DNA of 64,000 bases from Methylocystis sp. IM3 (GTDB lineage Bacteria; Pseudomonadota; Alphaproteobacteria; Rhizobiales; Beijerinckiaceae), in assembly GCF_038070105.1 (NCBI RefSeq), contig NZ_JBBPBZ010000005.1, positions 186,001 to 250,000 on the forward strand, given 5' to 3'. The notes beneath the pieces were generated by a model, which made no database searches, was not told the DNA's origin, and saw only the letters and a list, made by a program, of their open reading frames with translations. The translations under genes were made by a program, and so were the position numbers. Below, one piece after another: positions 32,300-40,795 of this stretch (its first letter is position 1; every line of letters begins with the position of its first letter).

Positions 32300-32325
32300 C
32301 CGGCGCGTCGCTGACGCCGCGCCGG
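32300..32325 (+). other. Hairpin between nifD and nifK
   Basis: CCGGCGCG/CGCGCCGG, 8-bp perfect stem, 10-base loop, no T run. Confidence 0.5.
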
Positions 32326-32359
32326 CTCTCCCCCTAACGCATGACGCGAAGGTTCAGCC

Positions 32360-33919
32360 ATGCCACAGAGCGCAGAACACGTCCTAGACCATTTCGACCT
32401 CTTCAGAGGTCCCGAGTACCAGCAGATGCTGGCGAACAAGAAGAAGATGTTTGAAAACCCGCGCGATCCTGCTGAGGTGGAACGCATCCGGGAATGGGCC
32501 AAGACCCCCGAATATCGCGAGAAGAACTTCGCCCGCGAGGCGTTGACGGTCAACCCGGCCAAGGCCTGCCAGCCGCTCGGCGCGGTCTTCGCCGCCGTCG
32601 GTTTTGAGCAAACGATTCCTTTCGTGCACGGGTCGCAGGGCTGCGTCGCTTATTACCGCAGCCATCTGTCGAGACACTTCAAGGAGCCTAGCTCCTGCGT
32701 GTCCTCGTCGATGACGGAAGACGCGGCGGTGTTCGGCGGCCTCAACAACATGATCGACGGCCTGGCCAACACCTATAACATGTACAAGCCAAAGATGATC
32801 GCCGTCTCGACCACCTGCATGGCGGAAGTCATCGGCGACGATCTGAACGCCTTCATCAAGACCTCTAAAGAGAAAGGGTCGGTTCCGGCGGAATACGACG
32901 TTCCGTTCGCCCACACCCCTGCCTTTGTTGGCAGCCATGTCACCGGTTACGACAATGCCTTGAAGGGCATCATCGAGCATTTCTGGGACGGCAAGGCCGG
33001 CACTGCGCCCAAGCTCGAGCGCGTAGCCAATGACAAGGTCAACTTCATCGGCGGGTTCGATGGCTACACAGTCGGCAATATGCGTGAAGTTAAGCGCATT
33101 TTCGGGCTGATGGGCGTCGACTACACGATCCTGGCCGACAATAGCGAAGTCTTCGACACGCCGACCGACGGCGAGTTCCGCATGTATGACGGCGGCACGA
33201 CGCTGGAAGAGGCCGCAAATGCGATCAACGCCAAGGCGACGATCTCGATGCAGGAATATTGCACCGAGAAGACGCTGCCGCTGATCGCCGCGCACGGCCA
33301 GGAAGTTGTCGCCTTCAATCATCCAGTTGGCGTCTCCGCGACGGACAACTTCCTTATGGCGTTGTCGCGCATCACCGGTAAACCTATTCCTGAGGAGTTG
33401 GCGCGCGAGCGTGGTCGACTCGTTGATGCGATGGCCGATTCGGCTGCGCATATCCACGGCAAGAAATTCGCGATCTACGGCGATCCGGATCTCTGCCTGG
33501 GTCTCGCCGGCTTCCTGCTGGAGCTTGGCGCCGAACCGACGCATATTCTCGCGACGAACGGCGGCAAGGCGTGGGCGGAGAAGGTGCAGGCGCTGCTCGA
33601 CTCCTCGCCCTTCGGCAAAAATTGTCACGTCTATCCGGGCAAGGATCTCTGGCACATGCGGTCGCTGCTGTTCACCGAGCCGGTGGATTTCCTGATTGGT
33701 AACACCTACGGGAAATATCTTGAACGCGACACCGGCACGCCGCTCATCCGGATCGGCTTCCCGATCTTCGATCGCCACCACCACCACCGCTATCCAGTGT
33801 GGGGCTATCAGGGCGGGTTGAACGTTCTTGTGTGGATCCTCGATCGGATTTTTGAATCGATCGATGCGACCACCAACGTGCCGGCGAAGAGCGATTACAG
33901 CTTCGACATCATCCGCTAA
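32360..33919 (+). CDS. nifK: NifK, nitrogenase MoFe protein beta chain
   Basis: 519 residues. P-cluster ligands lie in [20 protein letters not shown] and [11 protein letters not shown]. The N-terminal extension with [15 protein letters not shown] is typical of Mo-type NifK and wraps NifD. It closes the enzyme genes; nifE follows after 80 bases containing a strong hairpin. Confidence 0.98.
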   Translation: MPQSAEHVLDHFDLFRGPEYQQMLANKKKMFENPRDPAEVERIREWAKTPEYREKNFAREALTVNPAKACQPLGAVFAAVGFEQTIPFVHGSQGCVAYYRSHLSRHFKEPSSCVSSSMTEDAAVFGGLNNMIDGLANTYNMYKPKMIAVSTTCMAEVIGDDLNAFIKTSKEKGSVPAEYDVPFAHTPAFVGSHVTGYDNALKGIIEHFWDGKAGTAPKLERVANDKVNFIGGFDGYTVGNMREVKRIFGLMGVDYTILADNSEVFDTPTDGEFRMYDGGTTLEEAANAINAKATISMQEYCTEKTLPLIAAHGQEVVAFNHPVGVSATDNFLMALSRITGKPIPEELARERGRLVDAMADSAAHIHGKKFAIYGDPDLCLGLAGFLLELGAEPTHILATNGGKAWAEKVQALLDSSPFGKNCHVYPGKDLWHMRSLLFTEPVDFLIGNTYGKYLERDTGTPLIRIGFPIFDRHHHHRYPVWGYQGGLNVLVWILDRIFESIDATTNVPAKSDYSFDIIR

Positions 33920-33926
33920 GGCGATT

Positions 33927-33953
33927 CCGCTCCCGCGCTTTTTGCGGGAGCGG
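33927..33953 (+). other. Hairpin between nifK and nifE
   Basis: CCGCTCCCGC/GCGGGAGCGG, a perfect 10-bp stem with a GCTTTTT loop. No T run follows the stem, so it more likely tunes mRNA decay or partial termination between the structural and biosynthetic genes than stops transcription. Confidence 0.6.
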
Positions 33954-33999
33954 TCCACATCTTGCTTGCAATGAAAAGTCAGCGCGAGGGGGAAGAGGC

Positions 34000-35670
34000 A
34001 TGAGTTCGCTTTCAGCCACGATCCAGGACGTCTTCAACGAGCCGGGCTGCGGCAAAAATGCGAACAAATCCGAGGCCGAACGCAAGAAGGGCTGCACCAA
34101 GCAATTGCAGCCGGGCGGCGCGGCCGGCGGTTGCGCCTTTGACGGCGCCAAGATCGCGCTGCAGCCTTTGACCGATGTCGCGCATCTCGTGCATGGACCC
34201 ATCGCCTGCGAGGGCAATTCCTGGGACAATCGCGGCGCGAAGTCCTCGGGCTCCAATTTGTGGCGCACCGGCTTCACCACCGACATCAACGAAACGGATG
34301 TAGTCTTCGGCGGCGAGAAGCGACTATTCAAGTCCATCCGCGAGATCATCGAGAAATACGATCCGCCGGCGGTCTTCGTCTATCAGACCTGCGTGCCCGC
34401 GATGATCGGCGACGACATTGACGCCGTCTGCAAAGCCGCGCGAGAAAAATTTAACAAGCCGGTGATTCCGATCAACTCGCCGGGCTTTGTCGGTCCGAAG
34501 AATCTTGGCAATAAGCTGGCTGGCGAGGCGCTGCTGCAGCATGTGATCGGCACCGAAGAGCCGGAATATACGACGCCTTATGACCTCAACATCATCGGGG
34601 AATATAATCTCTCCGGCGAGTTGTGGCAGGTGAAGCCGCTGCTCGACGAGCTCGGCATTCGCATCATGGCCTGCATCTCTGGCGACGGCAAATATAGGGA
34701 AGTCGCCTCCTCGCATCGGGCCAAGGCCGCGATGATGGTCTGCTCCAAGGCGATGATCAATGTCGCCCGGAAGATGGAGGAACGCTATGGCATCCCCTTC
34801 TTTGAGGGCTCCTTCTACGGCATAGAGGACAGTAGCGACTCGCTGCGCGAGATTGCGCGCATGCTGATTGAACGTGGCGCCCCGGAAGAATTGATGGACA
34901 GAACGGAGGCGTTGATCGCGCGGGAGGAAGCCAAGGCCTGGGCGGCGATCGCCAAATACAAGCCGCGCTTCAAGGGCAAGAAGGTGTTGCTGATCACGGG
35001 CGGCGTCAAATCCTGGTCGGTCGTCGCCGCCTTGCAGGAGGCGGGACTCGAGCTCGTCGGCACTTCGGTGAAGAAATCCACCAAAGAGGACAAGGAGCGC
35101 ATCAAGGAATTGATGGGCCAGGACGCCCATATGATCGAGGACATGACCCCGCGTGAAATGTATAAGATGCTGAAGGACGCGCGCGCCGACATCATGCTCT
35201 CGGGCGGCCGCTCGCAATTCATCGCGCTGAAGGCCTCGATGCCCTGGCTCGACATCAACCAGGAGCGGCATCACGCCTATATGGGTTACGTCGGCATGGT
35301 GAAGCTCGTTGAAGAGATCGACAAGGCGCTTTACAATCCGGTCTGGGCGCAGATCCGCAAGCCGGCGCCTTGGGAAAAATCTGGCGACAATTGGCAAACT
35401 CGCGCGATGGCGCAGGCGGAAGCCGAGGCGGCGGCGCTCGCCGCCGATCCGGTGAAGGCCGAACAGGTTCGCCGCGCGAAAAAGATCTGCAATTGCAAGA
35501 GCGTCGAACTCGGCGTGATCGAGGATGCGATCACCGCGAACAACCTCACGACGGTCGAGGGCGTGCGCGAAGCGACCAACGCCTCGGGCGGCTGCGGCGC
35601 CTGCGCCGTGCGAATCGAGGAAGTCCTTGCGGAATTGGCTTCGGCGTCTCACGCGATCGCGGCGGAGTAG
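34000..35670 (+). CDS. nifE: NifE with C-terminal BFD-type [2Fe-2S] domain
   Basis: 556 residues. Residues 1-465 are NifE, which with NifN forms the scaffold turning NifB-co into FeMo-co (GGCAFDGAKIALQPL, GPIACEGNSWDNR, TCVPAMIGDDID). After an Ala/Glu-rich linker (about 466-490) comes a bacterioferritin-associated-ferredoxin-like domain: ICNCKSVELGVIEDAI, then TTVEGVREATNASGGCGACAVRIEEVL, with C-X-C and C-X2-C ligands. NifE alone is usually about 470 residues. The same domain type is the middle part of full NifU, which is missing here. AGGGGGAAG precedes the ATG. Confidence 0.96.
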   Translation: MSSLSATIQDVFNEPGCGKNANKSEAERKKGCTKQLQPGGAAGGCAFDGAKIALQPLTDVAHLVHGPIACEGNSWDNRGAKSSGSNLWRTGFTTDINETDVVFGGEKRLFKSIREIIEKYDPPAVFVYQTCVPAMIGDDIDAVCKAAREKFNKPVIPINSPGFVGPKNLGNKLAGEALLQHVIGTEEPEYTTPYDLNIIGEYNLSGELWQVKPLLDELGIRIMACISGDGKYREVASSHRAKAAMMVCSKAMINVARKMEERYGIPFFEGSFYGIEDSSDSLREIARMLIERGAPEELMDRTEALIAREEAKAWAAIAKYKPRFKGKKVLLITGGVKSWSVVAALQEAGLELVGTSVKKSTKEDKERIKELMGQDAHMIEDMTPREMYKMLKDARADIMLSGGRSQFIALKASMPWLDINQERHHAYMGYVGMVKLVEEIDKALYNPVWAQIRKPAPWEKSGDNWQTRAMAQAEAEAAALAADPVKAEQVRRAKKICNCKSVELGVIEDAITANNLTTVEGVREATNASGGCGACAVRIEEVLAELASASHAIAAE

Positions 35671-35674
35671 GACA

Positions 35675-37051
35675 ATGGCGACCGTCACCGTCAGTAAGAA
35701 GGCCTGCTCGGTCAATCCGCTGAAGATGAGCCAGCCGATCGGCGGCGCGCTCGCCTTCATGGGGCTACGCGGGGCCATGCCGCTGCTGCATGGCTCGCAG
35801 GGGTGCACGTCTTTCGGCCTGGTGCTGTTCACTCGGCACTTCAAAGAAGCTATTCCCATGCAGACAACGGCGATGAGTGAAGTCGCGACGGTGCTCGGCG
35901 GCTATGAAAACGTCGAGCAGGCGGTGCTCAACATATATAACCGCGCTAAGCCGGAGATCATTGGCATTTGCTCGACGGGGGTCACCGAAACCAAGGGCGA
36001 CGACGTGGAGGGCTACATCAAGCTCATCCGCGAGAAGCACGCGGCGGTGGCGAATCTACCGATCGTCTATGTGTCGACGCCTGACTTTAAGGACGCCTTT
36101 CAGGACGGCTGGGAAAAGACCGTGACGCGCATCGTCGAAACGATGGTCGACGCGCCAAAAAGCCCCGCGCGACGGGATCCCACCAAAGTAAACGTGCTGC
36201 CCGGTTGCCATCTGACGCCTGGCGATTTGGACGAGTTGCGGACGATCATTGAGGATTTTGGCTTGGAGCCGACGTTTCTGCCGGATCTCGCCGGATCGCT
36301 CGACGGCCACATCCCAGAGGATTTCACGCCGACGACGATTGGGGGAGTCGGCGTCGAAGAAATTTCGATTATGGGTCAGGCCGGCTGGACGATCGCGATC
36401 GGGGCGCAAATGCGACGCGCCGCGGAGGCCATGCAACAAAAGACCGGCGCGCCGTTTATGCTGTTCGAGAGGCTGTGCGGGCTCGAAGCCAATGATGCGC
36501 TGATGGCGTTCCTGACTGAAATCAGCGGCCGCCCCGCCCCAATGAAATATCGCCGCCAGCGGGGCCAGCTCGTCGACGCGATGCTGGATGGTCATTTCCA
36601 CATCGGCGGGCGCAAGCTCGCGGTCGGCGCCGAACCGGACCTGCTCAATGAGGTCGGCGGCCTGCTGGCCGAAATGGGCGCGCAGCTCTTGGTCGCCGTA
36701 ACGACCACGCAATCGCCGGTGCTCGAACGACTGCCGACCGAAGAGGTGCTGATCGGAGATCTTGAAGATCTCGAGAATCTGGCTAAGGCCAAGGATTGCG
36801 ATCTGATGGTCACCCATTCGCACGGAAGGCAAGCGGCCTCTCGCTTGAAGATACCCTTCTTTCGCATGGGCATTCCAATGTTCGACCGCCTCGGCGGCGG
36901 GCATCAACTGATGGTCGGCTATCGCGGCGCTCGCGATCTGATCTTCAACATCAGCAATCTGTTGATGGCCGATCACGAAGAAAACCACGAACCCACACCC
37001 GAGACTTGGCTTGAGGGCTTCAGCTCGTGCCACGCAACAGCCGCGCATTAG
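35675..37051 (+). CDS. nifN: NifN, FeMo-co scaffold subunit
   Basis: 458 residues, paralogue of NifK. Recognisable are CSVNPLKMSQPIGGALAF, LLHGSQGCTSFGLVLFTRHF and GVTETKGDDVEGY. The ATG at 35675 lies 4 bases after the nifE stop, giving tight coupling and matched amounts of the NifEN partners. The frame is open further upstream inside nifE, but that part is shadow sequence. Confidence 0.97.
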   Translation: MATVTVSKKACSVNPLKMSQPIGGALAFMGLRGAMPLLHGSQGCTSFGLVLFTRHFKEAIPMQTTAMSEVATVLGGYENVEQAVLNIYNRAKPEIIGICSTGVTETKGDDVEGYIKLIREKHAAVANLPIVYVSTPDFKDAFQDGWEKTVTRIVETMVDAPKSPARRDPTKVNVLPGCHLTPGDLDELRTIIEDFGLEPTFLPDLAGSLDGHIPEDFTPTTIGGVGVEEISIMGQAGWTIAIGAQMRRAAEAMQQKTGAPFMLFERLCGLEANDALMAFLTEISGRPAPMKYRRQRGQLVDAMLDGHFHIGGRKLAVGAEPDLLNEVGGLLAEMGAQLLVAVTTTQSPVLERLPTEEVLIGDLEDLENLAKAKDCDLMVTHSHGRQAASRLKIPFFRMGIPMFDRLGGGHQLMVGYRGARDLIFNISNLLMADHEENHEPTPETWLEGFSSCHATAAH

Positions 37052-37069
37052 GGACAAAACGGAGGCGCC

Positions 37070-37465
37070 ATGAAAGTCGCATTCGCAACTCAGGATTTGA
37101 AACGCGTCGACGCGCATTTCGGCTGGGCCAAGAACATCGCGATCTATGAGATTGACCCCGAGGGTCACCAATTCGTCGAGGCGATCCAATTCGACGGCGA
37201 TCTCAAGGAAGATGGAAATGAAGACAAGCTCGCGCCGAAGATCGACGCGATCAAGGATTGCGCCATTCTTTACGTCGCCGCGATCGGCGGGTCGGGTGCG
37301 GCGCGCGTCGTCGCCAGCAACATCCATCCAATGAAGGTCAATCAGCCGGAAGCGATCTCGGATCTTCTTGACAAGCTCCAGGAAGTGCTGAGAGGCGTGC
37401 CGCCGCCGTGGCTGCGCAAAGCCCTGACCAAGGGGAAAGAGCGCGTGCTCGATTTTGAAGAGTGA
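37070..37465 (+). CDS. nifX: NifX, FeMo-co precursor carrier
   Basis: 131 residues of the NifX/NifY dinitrogenase-cofactor fold (MKVAFATQDLKRVDAHFGWAKN begins the domain). It binds NifB-co and VK-cluster in transit to and from NifEN. Related to the C-terminal domain of NifB in this window. It follows nifN after 18 bases with GGAGG upstream. Confidence 0.95.
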   Translation: MKVAFATQDLKRVDAHFGWAKNIAIYEIDPEGHQFVEAIQFDGDLKEDGNEDKLAPKIDAIKDCAILYVAAIGGSGAARVVASNIHPMKVNQPEAISDLLDKLQEVLRGVPPPWLRKALTKGKERVLDFEE

Positions 37466-37474
37466 GGAATATAC

Positions 37475-37945
37475 ATGTCTGAACCTGCCAACGTGCTGGA
37501 GAAAGCTTCGGTCGCCGAGCTGCCGTTCATGAAGGAGCTCATCAAAATCTGGCGCGCTCAAGACACGCATGGGACATGGGAGACGAAGTCAGACCTCGAT
37601 CTCTTGGCGCCCTATGTCCTCGACAAAGAGGCGCGCCGCGCGCTGCCGATCATTGGCGATCCCGACCCCGAGACGATCTGGCGCATGGATCTCTTCTTCA
37701 ATGCCGTCGCGCTCTCCATCGAACGCGCCACCGGGGTCATGATCTCGCCCATGCTGAAGATGAGCCATGAGGGTTTCGGCCGCATGGTGCTGATCGGCGG
37801 ACGCTTGATTGTCGTCAACAAGCAGCTGCGCGACGTGCATCGATTCGGCTTCGACAGTTTCGAGAAGCTCGCAGCGGAAGGCGACAAATATGTTCAGTCC
37901 GGCGTCGCGATGATCGCGAAATTCCCCGACGTTGCGAAATACTGA
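37475..37945 (+). CDS. NifX-associated protein (DUF269)
   Basis: 156 residues of the family usually found next to nifX (DUF269): [38 protein letters not shown]. Soluble and helical; its biochemical role is unknown, though its constant partnership with nifX and nifN points to cofactor maturation. It lies 9 bases after nifX and 8 before the DUF683 gene. Confidence 0.9.
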   Translation: MSEPANVLEKASVAELPFMKELIKIWRAQDTHGTWETKSDLDLLAPYVLDKEARRALPIIGDPDPETIWRMDLFFNAVALSIERATGVMISPMLKMSHEGFGRMVLIGGRLIVVNKQLRDVHRFGFDSFEKLAAEGDKYVQSGVAMIAKFPDVAKY

Positions 37946-37953
37946 GGCGAGCA

Positions 37954-38154
37954 ATGAGCGAGATCGACGATCTGAAGGCGGAAATCAAGAAGCTCTCGGC
38001 CAAGGCCATGCAAGCTAAAATGGATTTGCACGATCTTTCGGAAGAGTTGCCGATCAATTGGACCAGCATCCCTGCGGTTGCGCAAAGGGCGCATGAGGCT
38101 TTTGCGGAGCTAGAGAACAAGCGTGCGACGCTGAAATCCCTCGAAGCCGTTTAA
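37954..38154 (+). CDS. NifX-associated small protein (DUF683)
   Basis: 66 residues, a two-helix coiled-coil hairpin (DDLKAEIKKLSAKAMQAKMD, then an ELPINW turn and RAHEAFAELENKRATLKSLE). The family sits beside DUF269 in many nif clusters and members have been seen as small helical oligomers. Function unknown. Confidence 0.88.
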   Translation: MSEIDDLKAEIKKLSAKAMQAKMDLHDLSEELPINWTSIPAVAQRAHEAFAELENKRATLKSLEAV

Positions 38155-38176
38155 CTCAAAAGGAAAGTCTGCGGCC

Positions 38177-38473
38177 ATGTCTCAAGCGACGCGCGACGGG
38201 CGCGACTGGCGTCCCGAATACCTTGTTGCAATCGATCCCCAGAAATGTATCGGATGCGGACGCTGCTTCAAGGTGTGCGGTCGCGACGTCATGACGTTGA
38301 AGGGCCTGAACGAGGATGGCGAGCTCGTTGCTCTCGATGACGACGAGGACGATGAAGTCGAAAAGAAGATCATGGTCATGAATGATATCGGCGCCTGCAT
38401 CGGCTGCGGGGCGTGCGCACGCGTCTGCCCAACCAATTGCCAGACGCACGACGCGACAGTGGAACTGGTCTGA
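38177..38473 (+). CDS. fdxB: Ferredoxin III, nif-specific (FdxB type)
   Basis: 98 residues with two [4Fe-4S] motifs: CIGCGRCFKVC and CIGCGACARVC, separated by an unusually acidic spacer (LDDDEDDEVEKK). This is the layout of nif-specific ferredoxin III. It ends the nifHDKENX operon, 22 bases after the DUF683 gene. AAAGG ribosome site upstream. Confidence 0.93.
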   Translation: MSQATRDGRDWRPEYLVAIDPQKCIGCGRCFKVCGRDVMTLKGLNEDGELVALDDDEDDEVEKKIMVMNDIGACIGCGACARVCPTNCQTHDATVELV

Positions 38474-38696
38474 GTGACGAAGCGGCGCGTGTCGAAGCGC
38501 GCCGCAATTTTCCGTCTGACGACCCGGCCGGGCGCATGGAGGCTTATCAGCGCAGGCGGGTGGTGTAGCGGCGGCGCATTGGAACCGACGGCTCAAATAC
38601 GACGTCCGTTGACCAGAAGCATGCGGCCTATGACAAGGGGACATCCAAGGGTCCGAGCGTTTGTTTCCTAGCGTCCATCATCCTTCCCAAAAAATG

Positions 38697-39011
38697 TCAT
38701 TCGATCCCTTGCTCGCGCGCCTTCCACATGGCGGCGATGCGGAAACGCTCGGCGATTGCGATCGGATTAGCCAGCATCATCGCCTCGGCTTCCTTGAGCG
38801 CCTTCTTGACGATCTCGGTCTCTTCCGCATTCAGCGCAACGCGGCCGGCGACATGGGTGGCGTCCGGCATGATCGACCAGATTTTTCGCTTCGCGGGGTG
38901 CATCTTCACCTCGGTGAGATCGACAGCTTCGAGAACACCGTCGAGATAGAGCGCAAAGCCTTTCACTTCGAGTTTTCGTCCGTCCTCAGTGATCTTCACG
39001 AGAGTCGTCAT
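38697..39011 (-). CDS. Hypothetical nif-linked protein
   Basis: 104 residues, beginning MTTLVKITEDGRKLEVKGF, with a beta-rich first half and a helical second half (EIVKKALKEAEAMMLANPIA). No Cys. It ends a minus-strand group of four small genes and is 2 bases from the next one upstream. No family recognised. Confidence 0.6.
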   Translation of the reverse strand: MTTLVKITEDGRKLEVKGFALYLDGVLEAVDLTEVKMHPAKRKIWSIMPDATHVAGRVALNAEETEIVKKALKEAEAMMLANPIAIAERFRIAAMWKAREQGIE

Positions 39012-39013
39012 CG

Positions 39014-39268
39014 TTAGTCTTCCTGTTGCGCGAGCCAGCCGTAGCCGCCCTGATCCCAGAGTTGGGCGAGCAGCTGATCAGCATTCCAATCGGGGAACTG
39101 GGTCTTCAGTTCATCGTAGTCCTGGCGAAACCGCGTGGCGTCGTCGTCACGCAGTTCTGCGATCATGCCCTCGGCTTTGTTGTGGAGGGTGAAGCGCGTG
39201 CGATCCGGCGTAGTGGACAGAGTATATTCTTCCCCCGTTTCGAGCTGATGGTCGCTGAGATCGCACAC
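39014..39268 (-). CDS. Hypothetical nif-linked small acidic protein
   Basis: 84 residues, acidic, one Cys at position 2. A beta part (EEYTLSTTPDRTRFTLHNKAEG) is followed by a helical part (FRQDYDELKTQFPDWNADQLLAQL). It lies 17 bases after the sulfurtransferase gene, same strand and probably same operon. No family recognised. Confidence 0.6.
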   Translation of the reverse strand: MCDLSDHQLETGEEYTLSTTPDRTRFTLHNKAEGMIAELRDDDATRFRQDYDELKTQFPDWNADQLLAQLWDQGGYGWLAQQED

Positions 39269-39285
39269 GCGCTACATTCCTTCTT

Positions 39286-40143
39286 TTACGCCGCCGCCGC
39301 TGCCGCTTCTTCGGCGCGTTCCCATTCCGCCCATGATCCGTCGTAGACCGCGATATCGGCTCGACCCAGGAGATAAAGCGCGAGCGCATCCATGCAAGAC
39401 GTCACGCCCGAAGCGCAGGTGGTCACGATCGGCTTGGCGAGGTCGACGCCAGCGGCTTCGAAACGCGCGCGCAACGCCGCGGCGTCGAGGAACACGCCGG
39501 TCTGTGGATCGACCAAATCAGCCCAGGGCACGTTCACAGCGCCCTTGATATGGCCCAGTTTCTTGAACGGGAAGACGTCGGCTTGCGAGCCGTCGAATTT
39601 GCCCGGCCCGCGCGCATCGACGATCTGCTCGCCGCCCTTCGTAACATTGCTTTTCATTTCGTCGAAGCCGCGGACAAGTTCTGGCCTGAACTTCGGCGTG
39701 AAGGTCTTGGGTTGCGGACGCACCGGCGACATTTCGGTCGGGCGCTTGGCGGCGACCCATTGGTTGAAGCCGCCGTCGAGCATTGCGACGTTGTCATGGC
39801 CGAAGACGCGGAACATCCACCATACGCGCGCCGCCGCCGAAGCGCCGAAGAGCCGGTCGCAGACGATCACGCGATCGCCGTCTCCGACACCGAGCAGCCC
39901 GACTTTTTTAGCAAAGTCTGCTTCATTTGGCAGCATGTGGGGCAGATCGGAGTTCGGATCCGCTATGTGGTCGACGTCAAAATGCACGGAGCCCGGCAAA
40001 TGACGGCCGCGATATTGATTGCGGCCGTCGAGATTGGTGCTGGGATGGTGCCAGGTGCAATCGAGAATGCGAATCTCGCCGTCGCTTAGATGCTCAGCGA
40101 GCCATGCCGCGCTGACGAGCGCCCCAGTCAGGGTTTCAGCCAT
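39286..40143 (-). CDS. sseA: 3-mercaptopyruvate/thiosulfate sulfurtransferase
   Basis: 285 residues, two rhodanese domains. The N-terminal inactive one includes RILDCTWHHP and YRGRHLPGSVHFDVD; the C-terminal active one has the loop CASGVTS, closest to the CGSGVTA of mercaptopyruvate sulfurtransferases, with Cys as persulfide carrier. Soluble, cytoplasmic. A poly-Ala C terminus is odd but harmless. It leads a minus-strand operon of nif-linked small genes; rhodaneses occur in other nif clusters as possible sulfur donors, which is the likely link. Confidence 0.87.
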   Translation of the reverse strand: MAETLTGALVSAAWLAEHLSDGEIRILDCTWHHPSTNLDGRNQYRGRHLPGSVHFDVDHIADPNSDLPHMLPNEADFAKKVGLLGVGDGDRVIVCDRLFGASAAARVWWMFRVFGHDNVAMLDGGFNQWVAAKRPTEMSPVRPQPKTFTPKFRPELVRGFDEMKSNVTKGGEQIVDARGPGKFDGSQADVFPFKKLGHIKGAVNVPWADLVDPQTGVFLDAAALRARFEAAGVDLAKPIVTTCASGVTSCMDALALYLLGRADIAVYDGSWAEWERAEEAAAAAA

Positions 40144-40194
40144 CGGTCGGACCTCTTTGTCTGCAAGTTCACAAACGTCGCGCGTCGGTTTACG

Positions 40195-40650
40195 TCACGG
40201 GGCGACGGGAAGCGGATAGCCGGAGCGCGGACGCGTGCCGTAATAATCGGGCCGCTCCGGCCAATCGCCGTGCTTGATCGTGAATTTGACCACTTTCACC
40301 GGGGCGCCGGGCGAGCAGGAGACTTCGGCAAATTTGATTTCGCGATCGCCGCTGCCGGCGGAAAAATCCGCGACCACCGTGCCGTCCGCCTTGCGCGCGC
40401 GCGCGAAGCCGGGCGTGCCGGTCGTACTCGCTGCGACGGGATTGGCGGCGAAGCAGGGAGCCTCGGCCCCCTCGCTGGAAGGACCAAACGCCGGTGAGGC
40501 GAAGGTGAAGGTCGCGAGCACGCCGCTGCGGTCGACCGCTATGTCCGCGGTCGCCGGGCGCGCCACGGAATAAACGGTCAACGTGCCGCCGCTCAGCAAC
40601 TCTTTCAACTCGTCCGGCGAGCAATTGGCGAATTCACTGGCTACATTCAT
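40195..40650 (-). CDS. Hypothetical nif-linked protein
   Basis: 151 residues, beta-rich, starting MNVASEFANCSPDELKELL, with Cys10, Cys66 and Cys111 spread apart. No signal peptide and no known motif. It lies 51 bases upstream of sseA on the same strand and diverges from the amine oxidase gene. A near-consensus sigma-54 element lies in its leader. Confidence 0.55.
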   Translation of the reverse strand: MNVASEFANCSPDELKELLSGGTLTVYSVARPATADIAVDRSGVLATFTFASPAFGPSSEGAEAPCFAANPVAASTTGTPGFARARKADGTVVADFSAGSGDREIKFAEVSCSPGAPVKVVKFTIKHGDWPERPDYYGTRPRSGYPLPVAP

Positions 40651-40685
40651 CTTCGACTCCTTAGCTGTGCCACTCCAGCCGGAAG

Positions 40686-40701
40686 TTCAATTTTCGTGCC
40701 A
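40686..40701 (-). promoter_or_regulatory. Possible sigma-54 promoter for the 40195-40650/sseA group
   Basis: TGGCACG-AAAA-TTGAA on the minus strand: perfect -24 half, A for C at -12. Confidence 0.38.
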
Positions 40702-40795
40702 TGACGCCGGATTGTTTCGGAAAGATCGCGTAGCGGGAAGAATCTTGCACAGTAATTGCTACCCGCAACGTTGAACAGGGAGCGGACGACGCAAC

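Noticed and set aside
32384..33958. Long minus-strand frame opposite nifK
   Set aside because: Shadow of nifK; likewise the long minus-strand frames opposite nifE and nifN.
40745..40760. Sigma-54 promoter for the amine oxidase gene (TTGCAC-N5-TTGC)
   Set aside because: The near-invariant GG of the -24 element is TG here, so I did not list it.
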